A stretch of DNA of 48,614 nucleotides from Rhodovulum sp. (GTDB taxonomy: Bacteria > Pseudomonadota > Alphaproteobacteria > Rhodobacterales > Rhodobacteraceae), in assembly GCA_002706605.1 (NCBI GenBank), contig PALT01000029.1:1-48614 (forward strand), given 5' to 3'. A program made the translations under genes and the position numbers. Below the pieces are notes generated by a model, which worked only from the letters and a program-made list of their open reading frames with translations, was not told where the DNA came from and searched no databases. Of this stretch, positions 9,292-17,447 are shown in pieces. Within the stretch, counting starts at the first letter, position 1, and every line of letters begins with the position of its first letter.

Positions 9292-9560
9292 TTGTCGTTG
9301 ATGTCGTGATCTATGCGCCGCGCCTCATCGCCCGGAATGCCAAACACCTTGCGCATCGCGATCCACGCGATCAGGGACACCACCGCAAAGATCAGCAATA
9401 ACACCTCAAGCCCGAGGTCCGCGCCAATCGCGATCAACAGGGACACGACCCCCGCCCCGATCCCGAACCCAAGCAGGATATACCCCGGCAACAGGGTCTC
9501 AAGGATCACCAGAACGACCGCCGCTGCGGCCCAGACCCACCACAACTGCCAAATCATCAC
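9288..9560 (-). CDS. NfeD-like short membrane protein
   Basis: A 90-residue protein with two to three hydrophobic segments (about 5-27, 28-47 and 50-66) and a short polar tail; it matches the membrane part of NfeD proteins but lacks room for a full OB-fold. NfeD proteins partner SPFH/stomatin proteins in membrane quality control. Its ATG overlaps the stop of the upstream SPFH gene by four bases, so the pair is co-translated. Confidence 0.85.
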   Translation of the reverse strand: MMIWQLWWVWAAAAVVLVILETLLPGYILLGFGIGAGVVSLLIAIGADLGLEVLLLIFAVVSLIAWIAMRKVFGIPGDEARRIDHDINDN

Positions 9561-10441
9561 GACCGCCCTTTCAGCATCTTGAACGCATCGCCCAGCGCCT
9601 CAATCGCCTGCGCGGGGACCAAAATGGTTTGGGTGCCAGCGCCTACACTGATTTCCTGCAACGCCTCGACCTGTTTCAGGGCCACCTGATATTGCGCGGC
9701 CTCGATGCCGTTCTGGTTGATCGCCTTGGCCACGGTTTCGGTGGCATAGGCCTCGGCTTCGGCGGAAATGCGGCGCGCCTCGGCGGTTTTCTGGGCGGCG
9801 TAGAGTTCCGCATCGGCGGCCAGTTCGACCGCACGCTTTTTCCCCTCGGCCTCGGTCACTTGGGCACGGCGGGCGCGTTCGGCGTTCAACTGTTGCAGCA
9901 TCGCGTCGCGCGTCGCCTGATCCAGATTAACGTCCAGAATCTCGGCGCGGGTCACCTGAATACCCCAGTCATCAACCGCGTCTTTGACCAGCGCCTGAAT
10001 CTGGCTGATCAGGCTAGAGCGGTTCGATTGCACCTCATCCAGTTCCATCTTGCCGATCTCGGCGCGCACGATACCGGCAACGGTCGTGGCAATCGCCCCG
10101 TCCACGTCGCGGATACGGTAGACGGTGCGTTCAGGTTCCAGAATGCGGTAAAACACGCTTGTTTCCACCTGCACCAAGACGTTGTCAGAGGTGATGGCGT
10201 CCTGTTCTGCGTTCGGCAACTGACGTTCAAGGATCGACACCCGATGCGCCACCTTGTCCAGAAACGGCACGATCAGGTTCAGACCGGGCTTGAGCACCGA
10301 GCGCAACCGCCCGAACCGTTCGACCACATGCTGTTCCGATTGGGGCACGACGCGCACGCCTTTAAGGATCACCAGCACCACAAACAGCGCGATCAACAAA
10401 AGGACAATCGGCGCGCCTGACAGGCTCTCTAACTCGTTCAT
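9557..10441 (-). CDS. SPFH/band-7 membrane protein (QmcA/stomatin type)
   Basis: A 294-residue membrane-anchored scaffold with one N-terminal helix (about 10-28), the band-7/SPFH domain (about 30-200, with VVPQSEQHVVERFGR at its start and TRAEILDVNL near its end), and an alanine/glutamate-rich coiled coil (about 190-260). Homologues such as QmcA form membrane microdomain cages with proteases like FtsH. The start at 10441 is preferred because GGAG lies just upstream; a longer reading frame to 10507 has no ribosome-binding site and adds a non-homologous leader. It is coupled to the NfeD-like gene. Confidence 0.9.
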   Translation of the reverse strand: MNELESLSGAPIVLLLIALFVVLVILKGVRVVPQSEQHVVERFGRLRSVLKPGLNLIVPFLDKVAHRVSILERQLPNAEQDAITSDNVLVQVETSVFYRILEPERTVYRIRDVDGAIATTVAGIVRAEIGKMELDEVQSNRSSLISQIQALVKDAVDDWGIQVTRAEILDVNLDQATRDAMLQQLNAERARRAQVTEAEGKKRAVELAADAELYAAQKTAEARRISAEAEAYATETVAKAINQNGIEAAQYQVALKQVEALQEISVGAGTQTILVPAQAIEALGDAFKMLKGRS

Positions 10442-10568
10442 TCTTAACTCCGTACCAAATCCCGTTCCGTTTACACCGAACCCTACCATCCGCGTGTGAC
10501 ATTGCATAGAAACTGGCGTCCCTTAGATAGAGCGTGCTAGTTTAGCCACATCCTTTGACCGGTGTTCC

Positions 10569-11819
10569 ATGCCCGCACTTTGCCGAGACTGTGAAGCGAT
10601 CATTGCCCCCGCGCGACGCTGTCCCCATTGCGGCAGCCCGCGGGTTTTGCAGCATGACGAACTGTTCGATCTGTCCATCGCGCATATGGATTGCGACGCG
10701 TTCTTTGCCTCGGTGGAAAAGCGGGACAATCCCGATCTGCGGGACAAACCGGTGATCATCGGGGGCGGCAAACGCGGGGTGGTATCAACCGCGTGTTACA
10801 TCGCGCGGATCAAGGGCGTGCGATCCGCCATGCCGATGTTTCAGGCCCTGAAACTCTGCCCCGAGGCGGTGGTGATCAAACCGCGCGGCGATCATTACGC
10901 CGCCGTCAGCCGCGAAATCCGCGCGTTTATGGATGACCTCAGCCCGTCGATTGAACCTCTGTCACTGGACGAGGCGTTTATCGACATGACAGGGACCGAG
11001 CGCCTGCACGGCGCGCCGCCTGCGGTGATGTTGGTGAAGCTGATCAACCGGATGGAGCGTGAATTGCGCCTGTCGGGGTCCATCGGCCTGAGCCACAACA
11101 AGTTTCTGGCGAAGATCGCCTCGGACCTCGACAAACCGCGTGGGTTTGCGGTGATCGGGCGCGGTGAGACCGACGATTTCCTGCGTGAAAAACCCGTGCG
11201 TATGATCTGGGGCGTGGGTCAGGCGGCGCAGGCGTCCTTGGACAAGGCCGGCATTCGCACGTTTCAGGATCTGCGCCGGTGGGAGAGGAACGAACTGATC
11301 CAACGGTTCGGGAAATTCGGCGACCGTCTCTATCACCTTGCGCGCGGGATAGACCATCGTCCCGTGTCCAACCGCACGCCCGTCAAAGGCATCTCAAATG
11401 AAACCACGTTCTTTGAAGACACCGCCGATCGCGAATTGCTAGAGGGGCACATCTGGCGCCTTGCCGAAAAGGTGTCGGATCGCGCCAAGGCCAAGGACCG
11501 CGCGGGGCGAGTGGTGACGCTGAAACTGAAACTATCGAACCACCGCATTCTGACGCGCCGCCAATCGCTGGACGATCCGACACAGATGGCCGACCGGATT
11601 TTCCGCACGGCCAAAACCCTGTTTGACGGGGTGGATCAGGGGCCGTTCCGGTTGATCGGGGTGGGCTTGTCGGAACTCTATCCGGCGGGGGATGCGGACC
11701 GGTCGCACGATCTGCTGGACCCCGATGCGCCGCGCCGCAACGCCGCCGAACGGGCAACGGATGCTCTGCGCGAAAAGTTCGGCAAGGACGCGATTGTCAA
11801 AGGGCGCTCGCTGCGCTGA
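10569..11819 (+). CDS. dinB: DNA polymerase IV with N-terminal zinc ribbon
   Basis: A Y-family translesion polymerase of 416 residues. The catalytic core shows MDCDAFFASVE (Asp41) and SLDEAFID (Asp134, Glu135), followed by the helix-hairpin-helix thumb (VGQAAQASLDKAG) and the little-finger domain to about 385. Before the palm lies a CxxC-x9-CxxC cluster (Cys5, Cys8, Cys18, Cys21), a small zinc ribbon absent from E. coli DinB but present in many Rhodobacterales copies. No beta-clamp-binding peptide is obvious at the extreme C terminus. It is convergent with, and directly abuts, the amidohydrolase gene. Confidence 0.95.
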   Translation: MPALCRDCEAIIAPARRCPHCGSPRVLQHDELFDLSIAHMDCDAFFASVEKRDNPDLRDKPVIIGGGKRGVVSTACYIARIKGVRSAMPMFQALKLCPEAVVIKPRGDHYAAVSREIRAFMDDLSPSIEPLSLDEAFIDMTGTERLHGAPPAVMLVKLINRMERELRLSGSIGLSHNKFLAKIASDLDKPRGFAVIGRGETDDFLREKPVRMIWGVGQAAQASLDKAGIRTFQDLRRWERNELIQRFGKFGDRLYHLARGIDHRPVSNRTPVKGISNETTFFEDTADRELLEGHIWRLAEKVSDRAKAKDRAGRVVTLKLKLSNHRILTRRQSLDDPTQMADRIFRTAKTLFDGVDQGPFRLIGVGLSELYPAGDADRSHDLLDPDAPRRNAAERATDALREKFGKDAIVKGRSLR

Positions 11820-12680
11820 TCACTCGGCGGCCAGAGGGGTGGCGACGAAACGCCCGATTTCGGTGATCTGTTCGACGACAGAGGCAATCAGGGTCTGCAT
11901 GCCTTTGAAATCCCGCCCCGGACAGACATTGGCCTCATCCATATAGAGAGACCGGTCCAATTCGATCTGGATCGCGTGCTGACGTTTGGACGGGCGGCCA
12001 TAGTGTTGGGTGATATAGGCCCCCGCAAAGGGCGAATTGCGCGCAACCCTTAGGCCCACCCCCTCGAAAATCGCCTGAATGCGGTCCACGATGTCGGTAT
12101 TGGCCGCCGCGCCGAACCGGTCGCCCAGAACCACCTGCGGGGTGGATTTACCACGGCTGATCGATTCGATGGCCTCATGCGGCATGGAATGGCAATCAAT
12201 CAGGATCGCCTCGCCGCATTGGGCCAGATTTTCGTCCAGCAGGGCCTGCAATTTCGCGTGATAGGGGAACCACACGTTGCGCAAACGATCCTCGGCCTCG
12301 GTCAAGGGCATCTTGCCACTGCGAATCGCGCGCCCGTTCGCGACCACGCGCGGGATAACCCCAAGGCCGGAATTGACCCGCGGATTGTGGCCGGTTTTGC
12401 GCACGCCCTCAATCAGCGCGGGGTCCAGTTCATCGGCACTGCGGTTCAGGTCCACAAAGGCGCGCGGGGCCGTCGCAGCCAGCAAAGGCGCACCACATAA
12501 GGGCGCATTCGCGAATAAAAGATCAACAAACGCGTCCTCGGACGAGCGTACGGTACGCTCATCCAGAATCGATTCCCGCAGGAACGTCCACGGATAGTCC
12601 CGCCCGCTGTGGGGCGAGTTGAACAGGACGCTGGTCGTGCGCTCTTTGGGCAAGTGCAGCCGATAGGCAGCTTTGTGCAT
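11820..12680 (-). CDS. N-formylglutamate amidohydrolase family protein
   Basis: A 286-residue zinc hydrolase of the HutG/FGase family: it carries FNSPHSGRDYP near the start, the VDLNRSADELDP stretch, ILIDCHSMP in the middle and QIELDRSLYMDE near residue 255, all conserved. N-formyl-L-glutamate hydrolysis is the family reaction (histidine degradation), but no hut gene is nearby, so the true acyl-amino-acid substrate is open. The ATG at 12680 is chosen because GGAGGG precedes it; a GTG five codons upstream lies inside that ribosome-binding site. Confidence 0.88.
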   Translation of the reverse strand: MHKAAYRLHLPKERTTSVLFNSPHSGRDYPWTFLRESILDERTVRSSEDAFVDLLFANAPLCGAPLLAATAPRAFVDLNRSADELDPALIEGVRKTGHNPRVNSGLGVIPRVVANGRAIRSGKMPLTEAEDRLRNVWFPYHAKLQALLDENLAQCGEAILIDCHSMPHEAIESISRGKSTPQVVLGDRFGAAANTDIVDRIQAIFEGVGLRVARNSPFAGAYITQHYGRPSKRQHAIQIELDRSLYMDEANVCPGRDFKGMQTLIASVVEQITEIGRFVATPLAAE

Positions 12681-12734
12681 AGGTGGACCCTCCACAAAAA
12701 ACTATAGACTGAAAATTTACATTGCCAAAAGGCC

Positions 12735-12763
12735 TTGAACCCCATTCCGACTCTGATTATAGG
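12735..12763 (+). promoter_or_regulatory. Sigma-70-type promoter for tRNA-Val and rpmJ
   Basis: TTGAAC, a 17-base spacer and TATAGG form a good housekeeping promoter; transcription would begin near 12770, about 53 bases before the tRNA. The downstream rpmJ is on the same strand and has no better promoter of its own. Confidence 0.6.
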
Positions 12764-12822
12764 ACTGCGAACCAAGACGACGCTGTTGGGATTTAACGAT
12801 CTGTCCGGCGATGTTGCGGTAA

Positions 12823-12897
12823 GGGCGGTTAGCTCAGCGGTAGAGCACTACGTTGACATCGTAGTGGCCACTGGTTCGATCCCAGTACCGCCCACCA
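12823..12897 (+). tRNA. tRNA-Val (anticodon GAC)
   Basis: The 7-bp acceptor stem GGGCGGT / ACCGCCC, D arm (GCTC-AGCGGTA-GAGC), anticodon stem CTACG / CGTAG with loop TTGACAT, and T arm with TTCGATC all pair. The anticodon GAC reads GUC and GUU valine codons. Discriminator A is at 12894 and the CCA end is encoded at 12895-12897. Confidence 0.97.
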
Positions 12898-12904
12898 TGA
12901 ATTT

Positions 12905-12923
12905 CCTGTCGGTTTCCGACAGG
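12905..12923 (+). terminator. Hairpin after tRNA-Val
   Basis: CCTGTCGG-TTT-CCGACAGG is a perfect 8-bp stem seven bases after the CCA end. It lacks a T tract, so it is more likely an RNA-processing or pausing hairpin between the tRNA and rpmJ than a full terminator. Confidence 0.45.
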
Positions 12924-12970
12924 CCTGTGAAACCCTGGCGCACGCCGCGCCGCGAATGAGGAGAAGACCC

Positions 12971-13096
12971 ATGAAGGTCAAGAACTCGCTCCGCTCGCTG
13001 AAGCAGCGCCACCGCGATTGCCGCGTCGTGCGTCGCAAGGGCCGCGTTTATGTGATCAACAAAACGCAGCGCCGCTTCAAAGCCCGTCAAGGCTAA
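12971..13096 (+). CDS. rpmJ: Ribosomal protein bL36
   Basis: A 41-residue basic protein, [17 protein letters not shown] at the start and [12 protein letters not shown] at the end, which is the alphaproteobacterial bL36. It is a component of the large ribosomal subunit near the 23S rRNA core. Only one cysteine (Cys17) remains of the four zinc ligands in the classic form, so it is the zinc-independent (C-minus) type. AATGAGGAG precedes the ATG. A strong terminator follows 23 bases after the stop. It probably shares the tRNA-Val promoter. Confidence 0.95.
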   Translation: MKVKNSLRSLKQRHRDCRVVRRKGRVYVINKTQRRFKARQG

Positions 13097-13119
13097 GCGA
13101 ACAGGCTGACTACAGAGAA

Positions 13120-13146
13120 AACCGCGCCCTAGAGCGCGGTTTTTTC
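13120..13146 (+). terminator. Rho-independent terminator after rpmJ
   Basis: ACCGCGC-CCTAGA-GCGCGGT is a perfect 7-bp stem, extended by A-T pairs, followed by six T residues. It ends the tRNA-Val/rpmJ unit and faces the convergent rluA. Confidence 0.9.
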
Positions 13147-13177
13147 ATGTCTGGGGTACCGGGTTTGGACAGGCCCG

Positions 13178-13825
13178 TCAGAATGGGCATTTCGCCGTGA
13201 ACGTCATCCCCTTGCCCCCGTCGGGATGGGCCACGCGCAGGGATTGCGCATGCAACATCAGACGCGGCGCATCGGCGGCGGGACCTTCGGCATAGAACGG
13301 GTCGCCCAGAATCGGATGGCCGATCGCCTGCATATGGACCCGCAACTGATGGCTGCGGCCGGTTTGGGGCATTAGACGGATGCGGGCGGTGTTGCCCTCG
13401 ACCTTCATCAGGCGCCAATCGGTAATCGCCGGTTTACCGTTTTCATGATCGACCATCTGCTTGGGGCGGTTCGGCCAATCCACGATCAGGGGCAAATCCA
13501 CCGTCCCCGTTTTCTCAGACGGCACACCCCAGACACGGGCGACATAGATTTTCTTGGTCTTGCGATCCTCGAACTGGCGCGACAGGTTGCGTTGGGCATG
13601 GGGCGTCATCGCGAACACCATGACGCCTGACGTGTCGCGGTCCAACCGGTGCACCAATAATACATCGGGAAACACCGCCTGCAGACGCGACAGCATACAG
13701 TCGGCCAGATGCTCGCCCCGACCGGGGACGGACAACAGGCCGCTGGGCTTATTCACCACCAACAGTTCGTGATCCTGATGGATCACGTCCAGTGGGTCAT
13801 TGGGCGGGTTGTAGTCGCTGCTCAT
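13178..13825 (-). CDS. rluA: RluA-family rRNA/tRNA pseudouridine synthase
   Basis: This enzyme isomerises specific uridines to pseudouridine; E. coli RluA acts on 23S rRNA U746 and tRNA U32. The 215 residues contain the catalytic motif HRLDRDTSGVMV with the essential aspartate, KPSGLLSVPGR near the N terminus, PLIVDWPNRPKQ, and GRSHQLRVHM. These stretches and the short length without an S4 domain match RluA rather than RluB/C/D. The ATG lies two bases after the gnd stop, so the genes are co-transcribed and probably coupled. Confidence 0.9.
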   Translation of the reverse strand: MSSDYNPPNDPLDVIHQDHELLVVNKPSGLLSVPGRGEHLADCMLSRLQAVFPDVLLVHRLDRDTSGVMVFAMTPHAQRNLSRQFEDRKTKKIYVARVWGVPSEKTGTVDLPLIVDWPNRPKQMVDHENGKPAITDWRLMKVEGNTARIRLMPQTGRSHQLRVHMQAIGHPILGDPFYAEGPAADAPRLMLHAQSLRVAHPDGGKGMTFTAKCPF

Positions 13826-13827
13826 GT

Positions 13828-15231
13828 TCAGGCGGGCCAATCGCCATGGAAACCGGTCCCGTCACGGTCCAGACGTTCAAACCCGTGCGCGCCAAAGAAA
13901 TCGCGCTGTGCCTGAATGACATTGGCCGTGCCACGCGCGTGGCGCATCGTGTCAAACCACGCCAACGCGTTGGCCAGCGCGGGCATCGCCACGCCCGCCG
14001 CCGTACCGGCCCCGACCACACGGCGCAGCGCGGGCACGGTGTCCTGCAAGCGCGTCACGAACGCGGGCGCAAAGGCCAGTTGCCCATGCGGGGTTTCCCC
14101 ACGAAACGCCGCCGCGATATCGTCAAGCAGGGTCGAGCGGATGATACACCCCGCGCGCCAGATCTCGGCCACGCGGGCCAGATCCAGATCCCAGTCAAAT
14201 TCATCCGACGCGGCGTTCAGCAGGGTCATCCCCTGCCCATAGGCCAGAATGCGCGCGGCAAGCAGGGCGTCGTGCAAATCGGTCAGGCTAGGCGGCGTGT
14301 CCATGGTCGCGGCCCCGAACAGATCTTGCGCATGGGCGCGGGCGTCGCGTTGTGCGGACCAGCTGCGCGCGGCAACGGCGGCCTCAATCGTCGAGGGCGA
14401 TTGACCGAGTTTCAGCGCCTCAATCACCGTCCAGCGGCCGGTGCCCTTTTGCCCCGCCGCATCGACAATCACATCGACCATCGGCTGATCCGTGTCGGCG
14501 TCGCTCGCGCCCAGAACCTTGGCCGTGATTTCGACCAAATACCCATTCAGCGGCCCATCGTTCCAATCGGCAAACACCTGACCGATCTCGGACGGGGTCA
14601 TCGTGTCGCGCAGACATCCATAGACCTCGGCGATCAGTTGCATGTCGGCGTATTCGATGCCGTTGTGCACGGTTTTGACGAAATGCCCCGCCCCGTCAGG
14701 GCCCAAATGCGCGGCGCAGGGCGTGCCCTGATAGTCTGCCGCGATGGCCTCAATCACGTCTTGGATCACGGCATAATGCCCCTCGGGACCACCCACCATG
14801 ATCGACGGGCCGTGGCGCGCGCCCTCTTCACCGCCCGACACGCCCATCCCGATAAAGGCAAAGCCCTTGGCGGACAGGTCGGCCTCACGTCGGCGGGTAT
14901 CGTTGAAATCGGCGTTGCCTGCGTCGATGATCATGTCGCCCTCATCCAGATGGGGCAGCAGGGTTTCGATGGTCTTGTCCACGGCCTCGCCAGCCTTGAC
15001 CATCAGGATGATCGCGCGCGGCGATTGCAGGGAAGCGGCCAATTCCTCGGGCGATTTACACCCGATCACACGGTCGGCCAGCGCGCCAGCGTCCGCGACA
15101 AAGTCGTCCACCTTGTCCGTGCTGCGGTTATAGACGGCGATATCGAACCCGTTTTCGGCGATGTTCAGCGACAGGTTTGCCCCCATGACACCCAATCCGA
15201 CCAAACCAATTCGTGCTTTTCTGGTACTCAT
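13828..15231 (-). CDS. gnd: 6-phosphogluconate dehydrogenase, decarboxylating
   Basis: This enzyme oxidises 6-phosphogluconate to ribulose 5-phosphate and CO2 with NADP, the third step of the oxidative pentose phosphate pathway. The 467-residue protein has the Rossmann loop GLGVMGANLSLNIAENG at 13-29, the VSGGEEGARHGPSIMVGG substrate loop, and the catalytic-lysine region GAGHFVKTVHNGIEYADM. The length matches the long dimeric bacterial form. It is first in a two-gene unit with rluA. Confidence 0.96.
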   Translation of the reverse strand: MSTRKARIGLVGLGVMGANLSLNIAENGFDIAVYNRSTDKVDDFVADAGALADRVIGCKSPEELAASLQSPRAIILMVKAGEAVDKTIETLLPHLDEGDMIIDAGNADFNDTRRREADLSAKGFAFIGMGVSGGEEGARHGPSIMVGGPEGHYAVIQDVIEAIAADYQGTPCAAHLGPDGAGHFVKTVHNGIEYADMQLIAEVYGCLRDTMTPSEIGQVFADWNDGPLNGYLVEITAKVLGASDADTDQPMVDVIVDAAGQKGTGRWTVIEALKLGQSPSTIEAAVAARSWSAQRDARAHAQDLFGAATMDTPPSLTDLHDALLAARILAYGQGMTLLNAASDEFDWDLDLARVAEIWRAGCIIRSTLLDDIAAAFRGETPHGQLAFAPAFVTRLQDTVPALRRVVGAGTAAGVAMPALANALAWFDTMRHARGTANVIQAQRDFFGAHGFERLDRDGTGFHGDWPA

Positions 15232-15333
15232 GTCATGTTTTCCCTATATGTGTCGCCTAACGTGGCGCTTGTTTTGCGTCCCTAACCAAGTATCCTCTCG
15301 GAAAAAGACTTTAAAGGCACTCAGCAGTACTTG

Positions 15334-15822
15334 ATGTTTCAACAACCGAAAAAAGCGTGGGACACGATTGTGCAACCCATCCTGAAACGCCCCGCATACC
15401 TTCAGTTCTCGGCCCTGTGTTTTCGTCAGCGCAAAGGCGACACTGAGGTTTTGCTGATCACCAGTCGCGGGACGGGTCGTTGGATCATGCCCAAGGGCTG
15501 GCCGATTTCGGGGCTGTCGGGGGCCGAAACCGCCCGTCAGGAAGCATGGGAAGAGGCGGGCGTTAAAAAGGCGACCATCTATCAGCGCTCGCTGGGCCGG
15601 TTTTCCTATATCAAACGTTTGGACAATGAGGTCGACACCCCTTGCGAGGCGGATGTCTATGCGATCCGTGTGGACAAGCTGATCGATAGCTACCCTGAGC
15701 GCAAGATGCGCAAACGCCGGTGGGTCACGCCGAAACAGGCGGCCAAGATGGTGCAGGAACCCGGTTTGAAAAAGATCCTGCGCGACTTTGACCCCGCCAA
15801 GCTAAAGCGCACGAAATCATAA
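15334..15822 (+). CDS. Nudix hydrolase (DIPP-like)
   Basis: A 162-residue Nudix protein. The Nudix region reads GWPISGLSGAETARQEAWEE and continues AGV: the catalytic QEAWEE helix is present, but the first glutamate of the classic G-x5-E-x7-REUxEExGU box is leucine, as in diphosphoinositol/diadenosine polyphosphate hydrolases of this type. It probably cleaves a nucleoside or inositol diphosphate linkage. A TTG precedes the ATG by one codon; the ATG is chosen. It is followed on the same strand by a phosphate transporter. Confidence 0.9.
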   Translation: MFQQPKKAWDTIVQPILKRPAYLQFSALCFRQRKGDTEVLLITSRGTGRWIMPKGWPISGLSGAETARQEAWEEAGVKKATIYQRSLGRFSYIKRLDNEVDTPCEADVYAIRVDKLIDSYPERKMRKRRWVTPKQAAKMVQEPGLKKILRDFDPAKLKRTKS

Positions 15823-15893
15823 TCCTGTTGATCCAAACGGCGTGCCTCTGTTAGGGGCAAGCCGATTGTAACAGATTTATGACAGGTGCGCAG

Positions 15894-17372
15894 ATGAGCG
15901 ACCCGAACAATACCAACCAGTGGAAGACGCTGGACAAGGATCTTGGCCGGATCAATCAGGTCGAGGTCGCCACGCAATACATCTCGCGTCCGCTGGTCGG
16001 GTTGGGGTTGTCGTTGGTGTTTATCGTGCTGGCGGGACTGGCCTCGATGCTGTTCTTTGGCCAACAACCCACGTCCTTTGTGGTCATCGCCGCCGCCGTA
16101 TTCGGGGCCTATATGGCGCTGAACATCGGGGCGAACGACGTGGCCAACAACATGGGTCCCGCCGTTGGCGCCAAAGCACTGACCATGGGTGGCGCCATCG
16201 CCATCGCCGCCGTCTGTGAAAGCGCGGGCGCGTTACTGGCCGGTGGGGACGTTGTGTCGACCATTTCCAAGGGGATCATCGACCCCGCCTCGGTCGAGGA
16301 CAGCCGCATCTTTATCTGGGCGATGATGGCCGCGCTGGTCTCGGCGGCGATGTGGGTGAACCTTGCCACATATATCGGTGCGCCGGTTTCGACCACGCAT
16401 TCGGTCGTGGGCGGCGTCATGGGCGCGGGCATCGCGGCGGCGGGTCTTGGTGCGGTGAACTGGCCGACCATGGGCGCGATCGCGGCAAGCTGGGTCATCT
16501 CGCCGGTTCTTGGCGGTGTGATCGCGGCGGCCTTCCTTGCCTTCATCAAGGCCAAGATCATCTATGTCGACGACAAAATCGCGGCAGCACGGCGCTGGGT
16601 TCCGGTCCTGATCGGGATCATGGCCGCCGCATTCGCCGCCTATCTGGCGATGAAGGGTTTGAAAAAGATCATCAATATCGATATCCTGACCGCCCTTGGC
16701 ATCGGGGCCGTGGCCGGTCTGGTGTTTTATGCGATCAGCGCGCCCTTGATCCGGCGTCAGTCCGAGGGCCTAGAGAACCGGAACAAATCGCTCAAGGTGC
16801 TGTTCTCGCTGCCTCTGGTCTTGTCGGCGGGTCTGCTGTCCTTTGCCCATGGCGCGAATGACGTGGCCAACGCCGTTGGTCCGCTGGCCGCCATCGTGCA
16901 TGCCGCCGAATTCGGTGCATCAGCGGGCAAGGTGTCTATTCCCCTGTGGGTCATGGTGATTGGCGCGCTGGGGATTTCGTTCGGTCTGTTCCTGTTTGGT
17001 CCGAAACTGATCCGGATGGTGGGCAGCCAGATCACCAAACTGAACCCGATGCGTGCCTATTGCGTTGCCCTGTCCGCAGCGATCACGGTGATCGTGGCAA
17101 GCTGGCTGGGCCTGCCGGTCAGTTCGACCCATATCGCGGTCGGTGCCGTGTTCGGCGTCGGGTTCTTTCGCGAATGGCACGCCGAGCGCCGCGCGCGCAA
17201 TTCCAACCGCAAAAAGAGCGCCAAGCCCGTCGCGGTGGAGGAGCGTCGCCGCCGCAAACTGGTCCGTCGCAGCCACTTTATGACCATCGTGGCGGCATGG
17301 ATCATCACGGTTCCGGCCTCGGCCTGTCTGTCGGCGGTCGCGTTCTTTGTGCTGAACACCGTCGGGTCGTAA
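15894..17372 (+). CDS. PiT-family inorganic phosphate transporter
   Basis: A low-affinity phosphate symporter of the inner membrane, 492 residues with about ten membrane segments. The two PHO-4 signature repeats are clear: NIGANDVANNMGP near residue 80 and AHGANDVANAVGP near 320, with GAPVSTTHSVVGGV and GLPVSSTHIAVGAV as the inverted-topology partner motifs. The start at 15894 is used because AGGTG precedes it; an ATG five codons earlier has no ribosome-binding site. No PhoU-like pit accessory gene is beside it. Confidence 0.95.
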   Translation: MSDPNNTNQWKTLDKDLGRINQVEVATQYISRPLVGLGLSLVFIVLAGLASMLFFGQQPTSFVVIAAAVFGAYMALNIGANDVANNMGPAVGAKALTMGGAIAIAAVCESAGALLAGGDVVSTISKGIIDPASVEDSRIFIWAMMAALVSAAMWVNLATYIGAPVSTTHSVVGGVMGAGIAAAGLGAVNWPTMGAIAASWVISPVLGGVIAAAFLAFIKAKIIYVDDKIAAARRWVPVLIGIMAAAFAAYLAMKGLKKIINIDILTALGIGAVAGLVFYAISAPLIRRQSEGLENRNKSLKVLFSLPLVLSAGLLSFAHGANDVANAVGPLAAIVHAAEFGASAGKVSIPLWVMVIGALGISFGLFLFGPKLIRMVGSQITKLNPMRAYCVALSAAITVIVASWLGLPVSSTHIAVGAVFGVGFFREWHAERRARNSNRKKSAKPVAVEERRRRKLVRRSHFMTIVAAWIITVPASACLSAVAFFVLNTVGS

Positions 17373-17447
17373 AGTTTTTCAGGAACTTTGAACGGAAACC
17401 CTCTGTTCGTGCGTTCAACATAGGAACGACGAACAGAGGTATCCGAT

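Noticed and set aside
13828-15285. Open frame antisense to gnd
   Set aside because: Shadow of gnd on the other strand without domain match.
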